Source of the DNA: Rutidosis leptorrhynchoides
Lineage: Eukaryota > Streptophyta > Magnoliopsida > Asterales > Asteraceae
Direction of reading: 5' to 3'
NCBI RefSeq assembly: GCF_046630445.1
Contig: NC_092333.1
Location: 104,579,501-104,643,500 of the forward strand
Length of the DNA stretch: 64,000 nt
Part shown: positions 34,659-49,102 of the stretch, one piece after another
Numbering within the stretch: position 1 is the first letter of the stretch
Layout of the letters: every line of letters starts with the position of its first letter
Notes under the pieces: model-generated
Seen by the model: only the letters and a program-made list of their open reading frames with translations
Told to the model about the DNA's origin: nothing
The model's database searches: none
Program-made: the position numbers and the translations under genes

Positions 34659-37170
34659 TGTAGCGACCCGACCAAAACCGTTATTGACGGCGCCGTTAAC
34701 TTAGGTCCCGTTGCGTGGTCGTAGTCCCTATATGAGACTCGTTTGACCAAAATTATGTCGCATTCATTTGAAAGGTACAAAGTTTAGTTTAACAAACGGA
34801 TCGACAAAAAGTTTAAGTTTACAAAGTTATAAAGTATGAATGAAATAACTTGCGACATAATTAGTTTGAAACCACAGTTGCTATAAATAGCGTAAGTATG
34901 TAAACAATATGTTTGAATCCAAAGGTGCTATCACTAGCGTATGCATGTATGTATGCTTGACTCCAAGCAAGAAATCAGAGTGTATGCATGTATGCTTGAC
35001 CCCAAGCAAGTATGAATGTACGCGGAAGCATGTATCAAATAGCCATGTATGAACCTGAGAAACATATAGAAAACTGTCAACGAAAAACGTTGGTGAAATC
35101 ATAGGTGTATTAGTAAATGTTATATTTTGAACCACAATAGTTTGTATAGATGATTATCCAAATCGTATTTATTCCGAAGAATGTAGTTTGTATTGCGAGC
35201 ACCCAATTACCAAAGCTTAACTGAATCTTCCCTCTGAATTTTGAATATAGTGTTAGAACATACACTATGCACGTTGAAATTATATTTCATCCACTAACGG
35301 TAGCGAACCGTCTGAATGAGGGTTCGTTAAACCCGTATGGCCACACAACATAATCACTCGCTTACACTTACACCCTGCAAGTGGAACTAATGATAATTGG
35401 ATTGAGGACTTTTGTTCTAACTCGTCTGTATCCTTGTATTCGTATTTGTGTTCAAAGTATAAAAGTATGAAAAGTATATATATACATGTGAAATGTATAT
35501 AAGTATGTAATGTATATGTTTCTCAGCCCACGATTTAAAAGAATAAAAGTTGTTGAAAAGGTGGGACTATGATCTCACCTCGAGTGCACGAGTATAAAAG
35601 TACTTCACAAAGTAACGTATGCATGAAAGTTGCTTAGCCTTGACCTAAACAAGTAAGTTGTGTCAATTAACCGGTTACGACACAAGGTCGGGTGAAATGT
35701 GTTCAATTAGTCCTATGGCTCGTTACGACTCGAATAGTATAGCATGTGAATCACGTTGTCAAGTTTCATGAAAGAATCAAGTATAAAAGCATGTTAGAAC
35801 GATTGCATAAAACTTTGGTTAAGTTTGACTAAAAGTCAAACTTGGTCAAGGTCAACGAAAAAGTCAACACGTTCGGGTCGGGTCCCGAACTATTTTTCTA
35901 AGCTTAGAAATCATATATGAACATGTTGGCCAAGTTACATGTTAATCGGAGGTGCGTAGCATAGCAAACATTTTTCATAAAATGGAAAAGTTGGACAGAA
36001 GCTGGACACGTTATACGCCGCGCCGCGGCCAGGCCTGTCGCGCCGCGACAAAAGCCGTGGCCTGGTCCCAGGCCTGTTTCATTTGTTCAAGACTTGGAAA
36101 TTTTCAAACAAACGCAAAACGCAAACCGCAAACAATTAGAAGACGTATCTTATACCGTTGGAAAGCTCTTTTGACAAAGAATACAACTAAACACAAATCA
36201 TCAAACAAAAACAACATTTTCCATAACTGATTTCTCGTCAAGTGATCATTTAAAAGTCCATTTTCAAAGTTTCAAGTTCATCAATTGCATTTTAAGTTTC
36301 GGGAATCCAATTCACACATATGATATGCCGTTTTGAAGGTAATGAAGCATACATTACTACTAAACACTAACAATTAACACTCCAAGGCATTTAAGCATCC
36401 AAAAGTTCATGTCAAGAACTATCAAACCCTAGTCAAACATCACAAAATCAATATTCATGTTTTTGAAGTTTTCTTAATCAACCTACGCATCAAAACGAAG
36501 CTAGTGATACTAGTAACACAATTAAAACATGCACTTTAACAATCTAACAACATTAACTCATCCAAAATCAAGGATTAAGCACACTCATTTCAAGTTCATG
36601 CTAGTTACTCCAAAAACAACAAATCGAGCAAACCAAACATATATTCATGTTAGACACGAGCCATAGACACTAACTAACACCATTTCAAATCAAAAACACG
36701 AATTTAGAGAAATCTAGAGTTTTAGAAATGTTACCCAAACGAGATGAAGTTGGTATCAAATTGTAGAGGATGAAGAGAGGATTCCAAATATGTAATTTGT
36801 TTTGAAGTTTGCTTCCCGATCCGAATTTAGATGATGATTTATGTTTGTGTTCTTGAGAGAAAAAAAAAGAAAGAAAGAAAGAAGAAGAAATGGATGAATG
36901 AGGGGTGGAGGTGGTGAGTGGTTGACTAGTCAACTACTAGCCACCTCTTTGGTCAAGTGGCGGAACTAGTCCCTCAAGTTTCAGAGCGGGTGCGGGAATT
37001 AACCAAACGAATATTTTTAAAACGCAAGTTAACGAGAGATGTTATAATTAAATGACGGAATTATTATGAACGTTAGTCAACGGAAACTACGAATTTAAAT
37101 ACGAAAGATTATTATTAAAAAAAAAGACGGTGTTAAAAATAAATTTAACGGAAAAACGCGGGATGTTACA
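34659..37170 (-). repeat. 3' LTR of element D (2512 bp)
   Basis: Starts (plus) TGTAGCGACCCGACC and ends GGGATGTTACA. Has a GC-rich patch CGCCGCGCCGCGGCC at about 36015-36030 with a partial repeat (TCGCGCCGCGAC) nearby. Open frames inside it also occur in the other LTR and look non-coding. Confidence 0.95.
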
Positions 37171-37188
37171 TTATCCACACCTCAAAAG
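37171..37188 (-). promoter_or_regulatory. Polypurine tract of element D
   Basis: On the minus strand: CTTTTGAGGTGTGGATAA, immediately upstream of TGTAACATCCC, the LTR start. Confidence 0.75.
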
Positions 37189-38100
37189 AAATTTCGTCCC
37201 GAAATTTAGTTGGAAGTAGTAGTTGTTGAATCTTCCTCGAGATTTTGTGTTGCCAATTCTACGAATGAAGGAGAAGTACGTTCTAGAGTATTTCAACAAA
37301 CCTGAAGGTCGGGGTCGTATGTCGTTTTAAGGTTTGGTTCCATGATTTTATGGTTTCCGGTCCTCCTAGGAAGTGAGGTTCATCGTCGATAGTGAGTTCA
37401 TCAAAGAAGATAACAAGTTCTCGTTTCGCAAAACACGTCTTTGAGTTGATACATCGAATGTAGGATAACGGAGACCCCAAAATGAGTCGGAAAGGTCTAA
37501 ACGGCTAGCGACGGGTCCAAAACACCCCAAGAATTTAAAGGATCAAAATATCGCGGATTTAGCTTCCTACGTTTCCCGAAACGGATTGCACCTTTCCAAG
37601 GTGCGACTCTTAACGTGACGCGGTTTCCCACGTGGAATTTGAAATGTTTACGTCTAACATCGGCGTAACTCTTGGTGATTACGAGTCGCGTAGGGTTTTA
37701 CCTGAATATGAATAAATTTTCTCGGTTGTTCATGAATAACCTCGGCCCCGGTGAATTGATCATCGTTTACTTGGTTCGATAAAGGAGAATGACGTTTCCG
37801 GTCACATGTGGTTTCAAAAGGAGTGACGTTAAAACTCGAATGAAAATCATTGTAGTACGAGGATTCGGTTTAAGGAAAATACTTTTCTCAAGTAAATTTG
37901 AAGTTGGTAATACAACTCGTATTATGGATTCCAAGGTTTAAATCGTATGTTTGTTCGGCCCGTCGGGTTGCGGATGGTACGCGGTACTCATGTCTAAACG
38001 CGGTCCCGAGGCTTTTTGTAAGTCTAGAAATGAAACGAGGATCTCGATCCGAAACGAGGTACATTTCCTTAAGGCATATCGAACAAGTTTGCTAGGAATG
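37189..38100 (-). pseudogene. Integrase/chromodomain relic in element D
   Basis: Minus-strand pieces in shifting frames resemble the integrase of elements A and B in the right order. These are [12 protein letters not shown] (about 38000), YNDFHSSFNVTPFE (about 37830), TGAEVIHEQPRKFIHI (about 37740), YADVRRKHFKFHVGN then RVAPWKGAIRFGKRRKLNPRY (about 37560-37680), and RCINSKTCFAKRELVIFFDE (about 37395-37450). Many frameshifts and stops. No RT, RNase H, protease or gag recognised in D. Confidence 0.8.
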
Positions 38101-39357
38101 GAAAACGTTAGCTAGGAAAAGTTTCTCAAGAAAATTCGCGTCGCGAAAGATTTATCAGTTTCCAAAAACGTTCGTCGGGGCAAGTCCTCATCGGTTTCTG
38201 AAAGAAAAACGTTCGTCGGAACTATTCACCCTCGAGGTGAATACTAGTATAACGTGGAGAGTCTCTCTCCATTGGGAATTTAGAATAAGGACCTCCTGAA
38301 CCGGAAGTACGAGGGTGATGCAAAAGAAGTTTCCGCCTCGGTGCGAGCATAACGAGTAAATCGTAATTAGTCAATAAGACTGTGCGAGGACGAGCTAGTA
38401 TACCCGTGTGACATACGGTTGAAGTCGAATGGAATCGGTAATTCATTCGGAAGCATAAATATAATTTGACAATAATTGAAGGTGTGTCCCCGGTATGGTT
38501 GTTATAAATATTCTCGGAGTTTTCGGATGTCCAAACCTGAAAAGATGAAGTCATGTACATGGCACATGGTGGTGTTTAGGTTGATCGAGTCTAACCACCA
38601 TCACGCGTCACTAGAACTTTGGTATGTCTTACCGTAATATAACCACGTTGATCGAGTGTCGTTATATTACGCTAACTCATACCTCCATTCCCACATCACT
38701 CTATAAATTCAAGTTCGTGTCATCGTGAAGACCTAAAATGAACAAAATGTAACGACGTCTCAAACGTGACTCGTATTAAATCGAAAGAATTTCTGCAAAT
38801 CTAAGGAAGCGTTCCCCGAGGGAAGTGTATAATTGATTGTTCACGTCAATGCGGTTCGAGTCAGACAAAAATGTATTCAGGTATGAAAAGAGTAATGAGT
38901 CATGATAACGAGTAGTACGCAACCGTAGTGATAAATGTTGATGACGATACTCACCTAGAGTAGTGATGGTAGTAACACCAAAAAGTAGATAGTAAGAAAC
39001 ACCAGTGGGAAACCGATAGTAAGTTGAAACGGTGGCAAATAACAATCCGGGAGACAGAGTTCCCGAACAAGTGTGACTAATGAAGTCGTCGTCATCCATA
39101 CGTGTATGAATCATGAATTTACGTGTGTTACCAAAAAGTGGCGGAATGCGAGTTCGTATGATGAAGGTTGGGTACCCTTAAAAAGTTTGCCTAAGAATGA
39201 TTCAAGTATAATGCACAAGTAGTCAAGTAAGTGCTATCTATAGCAAATGTATGTCAGAATGCAATGGCTAACTATCCGGTTGTAGTCTAGACTCACTAAT
39301 GCGTCCTAACGACTCTGTTAGACACACTAATGCACGTCCTAGTTCCCTACAACCAAC
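38101..39357 (-). other. Remaining interior of D, no coding match
   Basis: No recognised domain. Short open frames of about 110 codons on the minus strand (38222-38560, 38776-39114) have no family features. Likely decayed pol or gag plus the 5' leader. Confidence 0.5.
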
Positions 39358-39369
39358 GCTCTGATACCA
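39358..39369 (-). promoter_or_regulatory. Primer-binding site of element D
   Basis: Minus strand TGGTATCAGAGC (plus GCTCTGATACCA), two bases from the 5' LTR edge at 39372. Confidence 0.9.
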
Positions 39370-39371
39370 TC

Positions 39372-41883
39372 TGTAGCGACCCGACCAAAACCGTTATTGA
39401 CGGCGCCGTTAACTTAGGTCCCGTTGCGTGGTCGTAGTCCCTATATGAGACTCGTTTGACCAAAATTATGTCGCATTCATTTGAAAGGTACAAAGTTTAG
39501 TTTAACAAACGGATCGACAAAAAGTTTAAGTTTACAAAGTTATAAAGTATGAATGAAATAACTTGCGACATAATTAGTTTGAAACCACAGTTGCTATAAA
39601 TAGCGTAAGTATGTAAACAATATGTTTGAATCCAAAGGTGCTATCACTAGCGTATGCATGTATGTATGCTTGACTCCAAGCAAGAAATCAGAGTGTATGC
39701 ATGTATGCTTGACCCCAAGCAAGTATGAATGTACGCGGAAGCATGTATCAAATAGCCATGTATGAACCTGAGAAACATATAGAAAACTGTCAACGAAAAA
39801 CGTTGGTGAAATCATAGGTGTATTAGTAAATGTTATATTTTGAACCACAATAGTTTGTATAGATGATTATCCAAATCGTATTTATTCCGAAGAATGTAGT
39901 TTGTATTGCGAGCACCCAATTACCAAAGCTTAACTGAATCTTCCCTCTGAATTTTGAATATAGTGTTAGAACATACACTATGCACGTTGAAATTATATTT
40001 CATCCACTAACGGTAGCGAACCGTCTGAATGAGGGTTCGTTAAACCCGTATGGCCACACAACATAATCACTCGCTTACACTTACACCCTGCAAGTGGAAC
40101 TAATGATAATTGGATTGAGGACTTTTGTTCTAACTCGTCTGTATCCTTGTATTCGTATTTGTGTTCAAAGTATAAAAGTATGAAAAGTATATATATACAT
40201 GTGAAATGTATATAAGTATGTAATGTATATGTTTCTCAGCCCACGATTTAAAAGAATAAAAGTTGTTGAAAAGGTGGGACTATGATCTCACCTCGAGTGC
40301 ACGAGTATAAAAGTACTTCACAAAGTAACGTATGCATGAAAGTTGCTTAGCCTTGACCTAAACAAGTAAGTTGTGTCAATTAACCGGTTACGACACAAGG
40401 TCGGGTGAAATGTGTTCAATTAGTCCTATGGCTCGTTACGACTCGAATAGTATAGCATGTGAATCACGTTGTCAAGTTTCATGAAAGAATCAAGTATAAA
40501 AGCATGTTAGAACGATTGCATAAAAGTTTGGTTAAGTTTGACTAAAAGTCAAACTTGGTCAAGGTCAACGAAAAAGTCAACACGTTCGGGTCGGGTCCCG
40601 AACTATTTTTCTAAGCTTAGAAATCATATATGAACATGTTGGCCAAGTTACATGTTAATCGGAGGTGCGTAGCATAGCAAACATTTTTCATAAAATGGAA
40701 AAGTTGGACAGAAGCTGGACACGTTATACGCCGCGCCGCGGCCAGGCCTGTCGCGCCGCGACAAAAGCCGTGGCCTGGTCCCAGGCCTGTTTCATTTGTT
40801 CAAGACTTGGAAATTTTCAAACAAACGCAAAACGCAAACCGCAAACAATTAGAAGACGTATCTTATACCGTTGGAAAGCTCTTTTGACAAAGAATACAAC
40901 TAAACACAAATCATCAAACAAAAACAACATTTTCCATAACCGATTTCTCGTCAAGTGATCATTTAAAAGTCCATTTTCAAAGTTTCAAGTTCATCAATTG
41001 CATTTTAAGTTTCGGGAATCCAATTCACACATATGATATGCCGTTTTGAAGGTAATGAAGCATACATTACTACTAAACACTAACAATTAACACTCCAAGG
41101 CATTTAAGCATCCAAAAGTTCATGTCAAGAACTATCAAACCCTAGTCAAACATCACAAAATCAATATTCATGTTTTTGAAGTTTTCTTAATCAACCTACG
41201 CATCAAAACGAAGCTAGTGATACTAGTAACACAATTAAAACATGCACCTTAACAATCTAACAACATTAACTCATCCAAAATCAAGGATTAAGCACACCTA
41301 TTTCAAGTTCATGCTAGTTACTCCAAAAACAACAAATCGAGCAAACCAAACATATATTCATGTTAGACACGAGCCATAGACACTAACTAACACCATTTCA
41401 AATCAAAAACACGAATTTAGAGAAATCTAGAGTTTTAGAAATGTTACCCAAACGAGATGAAGTTGGTATCAAATTGTAGAGGATGAAGAGAGGATTCCAA
41501 ATATGTAATTTGTTTTGAAGTTTGCTTCCCGATCCGAATTTAGATGATGATTTATGTTTGTGTTCTTGAGAGAAAAAAAAAGAAAGAAAGAAAGAAGAAG
41601 AAATGGATGAATGAGGGGTGGAGGTGGTGAGTGGTTGACTAGTCAACTACTAGCCACCTCTTTGGTCAAGTGGCGGAACTAGTCCCTCAAGTTTCAGAGC
41701 GGGTGCGGGAATTAACCAAACGAATATTTTTAAAACGCAAGTTAACGAGAGATGTTATAATTAAATGACGGAATTATTATGAACGTTAGTCAACGGAAAC
41801 TACGAATTTAAATACGAAAGATTATTATTAAAAAAAAAGACGGTGTTAAAAATAAATTTAACGGAAAAACGCGGGATGTTACA
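39372..41883 (-). repeat. 5' LTR of element D (2512 bp)
   Basis: Near-identical to 34659-37170. Differences noted near 40527, 40940, 41248 and 41299-41300. Confidence 0.95.
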
Positions 41884-41888
41884 GGTTA
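41884..41888 (+). repeat. Right target-site duplicate of D (GGTTA)
   Basis: Matches 34654-34658; the B LTR resumes here. Confidence 0.95.
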
Positions 41889-43971
41889 TATGTCTGACTA
41901 TATGTATTAAGGGTTGTTATATACAATTAAATATTAACCGAATAGTAATTTTTAGTCAACAATGTACGCTTAAATAAAAAATATATTATTAATTTATATA
42001 ATTTGACATAATTTAACTAAGTATATAAACTTTGTATCACTTTTATTATTTAGTTAATGTATTATATATTTAACTATATAATAAATCCAATTATATATAA
42101 ATGTAATAATATTTACAAACTTACTAAAGCTATAGTTTAATAATTAAAATCATAATTATTAGTAAAAATACAAAATACCGAATTATTTATTATTTTTATG
42201 CAAAATTTGTGTTTATTAATTAAATAAAAAAATTAAAAAAAATAAAAAAATAAAATATTATTGACAAATATTCTTGGAAAAATATTAAATAAATTTGTTT
42301 ATTTACATAAAAAAAATCCTTAAAAAAATCATTAAAAAAAATAAAAAAATAAATAAATTACTTTTTAATTAAAAATTGTAATGGAAAAACTACTTTTATT
42401 ATTTTATTTTGTGCATTATCCCATGACCTAACATTTAATACTTTTTAATTTTAAAATCCCATTAAGAATTAAATATTTCTTTTTCTTTTAATTATTTTAT
42501 TCTGTTTACCTAATTTTTTCAAGTTTAAATACCTCTCATTTCTCATTCAAACTCACACTAAAATTTCTCTCATTCTCTCTTTGAAGAATTACTACTAGTA
42601 AGTATTCTTTTCTTATTTTTTATTTTTTTACTTTTTACTTTTACTTTTTTACTTTTTACTTTTTACTTCGGTTATTATTTTTACCAAAATATGTAAATAA
42701 TGTTATAAATTATATGCAATTAAAAATAAAATAAATAACATGTATACACTATTACTATTACTAGCACCTATAACCTACTACTTATATTGTAACATAAAAA
42801 CATTTTGGGATATGTATTAGAGATGAATAGATCTTCGAACTTTCTTGACGAATGGTTTCTATGAGATTCTAGGCAGAGGGTTTGGATTTCCGATTTAAGG
42901 GGTCCTATGGCTCAAGCCCCTAGATCTAAATTAGCCATTCGAAGTAAAGGGGTGATTGGAAGCTTATCTAATACGGCAAGTATCCTAAAATGGAAAACAT
43001 TGATAAAAGTAGAAACTCTCTAGTCATAGAAACTTAGTAAAATAAGAAACTTTCTAAAAATGAAAACTTTATAAAAATAGTAACTTACTAGGAATAGAAA
43101 CTTAGTAAAACAAACTATACTTAAACACATACTTAAACTTAAACATGGGCAAAACACTTAACTACTCTTAAATGTCAATAGGTTGACTTTCCTGCTCACT
43201 CGTTCAACTCTTTATTCCGAGAAATAACACTCTCTCTACTTACTAAGGTGAATTCATAGCCCCTCTTTAATTGCTAGCAAACTTACTTACTTTTACTTGG
43301 GGTGAGACACATGCTGTTTTTACTTTTTACACTTTAGACACAAGTACCAAACTGTTAAACTATGTTATACCCGGCTATGTCCGACTAAGTCCCTACTGTG
43401 ATATTTTTAATTGCTGCGGCATGCTTAATTATTGGGGGTAGGTCTATCGGGAGTAACGTCCCCGATACATTTGACCAAGTCATTGTATTACTTAATAATG
43501 AAATTAAACCGACAAGGACAGACACAACTTGTCATGGGACAAACTTGAACGTTTAGTCTAAATATCACGCATTGGCATAACTTTTTGATCCTGCGGGAGA
43601 TCAACTTTACAAACTAAATCTTGTGGTCTAAAACAGCGACACACTTTTTGTTAAACCTATGAACTTCACTCATCCTTTTTTTGGTTGACTCTTTAGCATG
43701 TTTTGTCGCAGGTGCTGTTTGATTCAAGCTCTTATACTTACTGCTTATGTGATGCTACTTGGACATAGGATCAAGAGATATCGCATTTATTACTTCTGCA
43801 TGTGAACATTTACGATATTGTTATTCCTGTCACTGTAACGACATTTCATTTTCCGCTGCGTACTCATTAAAGTTAAATTCGTCATTTAGTATTGTTCTCG
43901 TTTATTATAATATGTTGGTATGTTTTGATATTAGTGACGTTCCTTCCAGACCCTATTGGGAGGACGTTACA

Positions 43972-44949
43972 TTAAGAATTATAACCCGAACATTTTTAAA
44001 CTAGAAGCTTACTATAAGTGGAAGCTTTCCATAAATAGTAAGTTTCCAAAAATAGAAACTTTTGAGAAATAGGAACTTTTCTCAAAAACCGTCACTGTCA
44101 ATATATTTGCTATATTAATAAACATACTTTATGTCAGTTAGACATTAACTAATCAAACGTTATACCTCTAGGTTGATATCCAGATCACTTACTTGCTTTA
44201 CTTTCCTTCTTGCGTGGAATACTTCAACTGCTATTTAAGGTGAATTCATAGCCCCTCTTTATTGCTAGCAAACTTACTTACTTTACTTGGGGCGAGACAC
44301 ATGCTGTTTTTACTTTTTACAATTTAGACACAAGTACCAAACTGTTAAACTATGCTATACTCGGCTATGTCCGACTAAGTCCCTACAGTGATATTTTTAA
44401 TTGCTGCTGCATGCTTAATTATTGGGGGTAGGCCTATCGGGAGTAACGTCCCCGATACATTTGACTAAGTCTTTGTATTACTTGATAATGAAATTAAACC
44501 GACAAGGACAGACACAACTTGTCGTGGGGCAAACTTGAACGTTTAGTCTAAATATCACGCTTTGGCATAACTTTTTGATCCTGCGAGAGATTAACTTTAC
44601 AAACTAAATCTTGTGGTCTAAAACAACGGTCAAACTTTTGTTAAACCTATGAACTTCACTCAACCTTTTGGTTGACACTTTAGCATGTTTTGTCTCAGGT
44701 GCTGTTTGATTCAAGCTTACTTATCTACTGTTTATGTGATGCTACTTGGACATAGGATCAAGAGATTATCGCATTTATTACTATTGCATTTAAACATTTA
44801 CTTTACTCCTTTGTAACGACATTTCATTTTCCGCTGCGTACTACATAAAGTTTAACTTTCTCATTTAGTATTGTTCTCGTTATTATAATATGTTGGTATA
44901 TTTTGATATTAAGTCACATTTCGCCCATGCCCTAACTGGGGGTGTGATA
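43972..44949 (+). repeat. Left LTR of E, second part
   Basis: Resumes after B with TTAAG AATTATAACCC, aligning with 50178 onward in the right LTR. Contains TAGCATGTTTTGTCTCAGG (44682-44700) and ends GGGGGTGTGATA. Confidence 0.85.
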
Positions 44950-44952
44950 GAT

Positions 44953-44964
44953 TGGTATCAAAGC
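44953..44964 (+). promoter_or_regulatory. Primer-binding site of element E (one mismatch)
   Basis: TGGTATCAAAGC, one base different from TGGTATCAGAGC in B, C and D; three bases after the LTR end. Confidence 0.8.
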
Positions 44965-45166
44965 ATAACCAGGCTGTTATAGAGAACCAGGATTGCATTT
45001 TTGTGTGTGCCTTATGTGTTAGCTAGGGTGCCTTAGCAATCTAGGAAACTATAACCTTTCCTGCCATAGACTTTAATGCACTTAGGATTGCCCTATAATC
45101 TTAACATTTATGCTTTCCAAAACTTGACTAAAAGATTCTAATCAAGGTCTCTTTCCTAATGATAGG

Positions 45167-45910
45167 ATGTCAAGCCCAAGCGTTAACAAGCCTAACAAGG
45201 CAACTCACAACCCTACTACCGAAGTAGGTGTTGGACACTCTGAAACATCAAGACCTATTCGAAGTCCTTCTTACAGTCCTGCTTCACCTAACTATAGTCC
45301 AAATACTCTGCGAAATTCACAAAGGTCTCCTCAATATTATCCAACTCCGAGAATCGAAGATAAAGGAAAACGTCATGAAAAAGCTGGTCCATCAAGGAAG
45401 AGAGCCCAGACTCCTTCTTATAATGATGCTGCTAAGTATGAGGGTTTGCTTCGCCACATGGCGAGAGTAGAGGTCCGTATGGATGAGAAGGACCGCGAAA
45501 TTAAGAAGTTGGTGGAGGAAAATGTTGAACTAAGAAAAGAATATAGGCTCCTAAAGTACGAGGAAGAATGCAACACTCGTTGGGGGAAGCAATCACTTGC
45601 TCATCTCCAGGAGGATGTTAACTTTCGAATGAAAATGGAGAGAAGCCGAGTCGACAAACAACTTGCCTTAAGGGAATACGACATCAATACCGTTAACAGT
45701 CGTGTTACCAACCTTTACGACAATCTCGAGTACCTCTACGAAAAACAAAAAGGAAAGAACGAGCGATATGATAAGTTTATCAAAGAATCTCTCGAATCTC
45801 AAACCGAAAGGCTAGAGAAACTTGTGAAGGATAACATGGAAAAAGTGATGAAGCAGTTTGAGGAAGAGAAGAAGAGACATGAAGACTACTTCAATCTTAA
45901 TATTCTTTAG
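45167..45910 (+). CDS. Element E gag-like coiled-coil protein, 247 aa, no capsid or zinc knuckle
   Basis: Intact ORF, ATG at 45167 in the same context (AGGATG) as B gag. The N-terminus has [14 protein letters not shown] (about residues 33-47), reminiscent of RNA polymerase II CTD heptads and similar to SPNYSPDTL in B. A basic patch follows (GPSRKRAQ, about 75-82). Residues about 90-245 are strongly helical and charged, with heptad-like hydrophobics ([20 protein letters not shown], then [20 protein letters not shown]). Clearly related to the B gag N-terminus (HVARIEVR / [16 protein letters not shown] / IKESLESQ). The ORF ends at TAG 45908 before any zinc knuckle or protease. It is unusual that this ORF survives while pol is destroyed. 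Confidence 0.75.
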   Translation: MSSPSVNKPNKATHNPTTEVGVGHSETSRPIRSPSYSPASPNYSPNTLRNSQRSPQYYPTPRIEDKGKRHEKAGPSRKRAQTPSYNDAAKYEGLLRHMARVEVRMDEKDREIKKLVEENVELRKEYRLLKYEEECNTRWGKQSLAHLQEDVNFRMKMERSRVDKQLALREYDINTVNSRVTNLYDNLEYLYEKQKGKNERYDKFIKESLESQTERLEKLVKDNMEKVMKQFEEEKKRHEDYFNLNIL

Positions 45911-46031
45911 TTATTTTTCCATTTTCTATCTATGTAAAGGCTATGCCTTAAAACTATTTCTATTTCCGAATCGTGCACTAAAAGGCTTATTTAATGCCTC
46001 GTTCCTTAATAATATAAAGTGTTTTATATAT
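45911..46031 (+). other. Junction between E gag ORF and pol relic
   Basis: About 120 bp of AT-rich sequence with no match to B's gag-protease region. The pol similarity starts abruptly at ATCATGTGTTACG (46032), where B has the equivalent at about 31536. Zinc knuckles and the protease active site are therefore missing. Confidence 0.6.
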
Positions 46032-49066
<3,035 letters not shown>

Positions 49067-49087
49067 AACTTCGAGACGAAGTTTTTA

Positions 49088-49102
49088 TTAACGGGGAGGT
49101 AC
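49088..49102 (+). promoter_or_regulatory. Polypurine tract of element E
   Basis: TTAACGGGGAGGTAC directly before TGTAACAATCC, the right LTR start. Confidence 0.85.

Larger units (their letters stand above)
34659..41883 (-). mobile_element. Element D: young, non-autonomous LTR retrotransposon (minus)
   Basis: LTRs 34659-37170 and 39372-41883, both 2512 bp, differ at only about five positions by eye. Both termini are TGT...ACA with GGTTA duplicates. PBS on the minus strand at 39358-39369, beside the right (5') LTR; PPT-like purine stretch beside the left (3') LTR. The 2201-bp interior holds only a frameshifted integrase/chromodomain relic. Very similar LTRs with a dead interior indicate recent transposition using another element's proteins. 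Confidence 0.95.
27978..43971 (+). mobile_element. Element B: full-length Ty3/gypsy element, itself carrying element D
   Basis: 5' LTR 27978-30109, PBS 30113-30124, gag and pol with breaks to 34569, PPT, 3' LTR 34605-43971 split by D. TTAAG duplicates flank it, and E's right LTR shows the corresponding empty site (TTATG, 50178-50182). The LTRs differ at an estimated 1.5-2% of sites by eye. Two frameshifts and one stop make this copy non-coding for a full Pol. Confidence 0.93.
34605..43971 (+). repeat. 3' LTR of element B, split by element D
   Basis: First 54 bp at 34605-34658; the remainder at 41884-43971 after the D insertion. About 2137 bp without D and one target copy. Ends GGACGTTACA like the 5' LTR. 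Confidence 0.92.

Noticed and set aside
35952-36230. 92-codon frame in the D LTR (repeated at 40665)
   Set aside because: Present only because the LTRs are near-identical; spans the GC-rich palindrome patch and shows no domain.
37898-38095. 65-codon plus-strand frame in D
   Set aside because: Antisense to the integrase relic.
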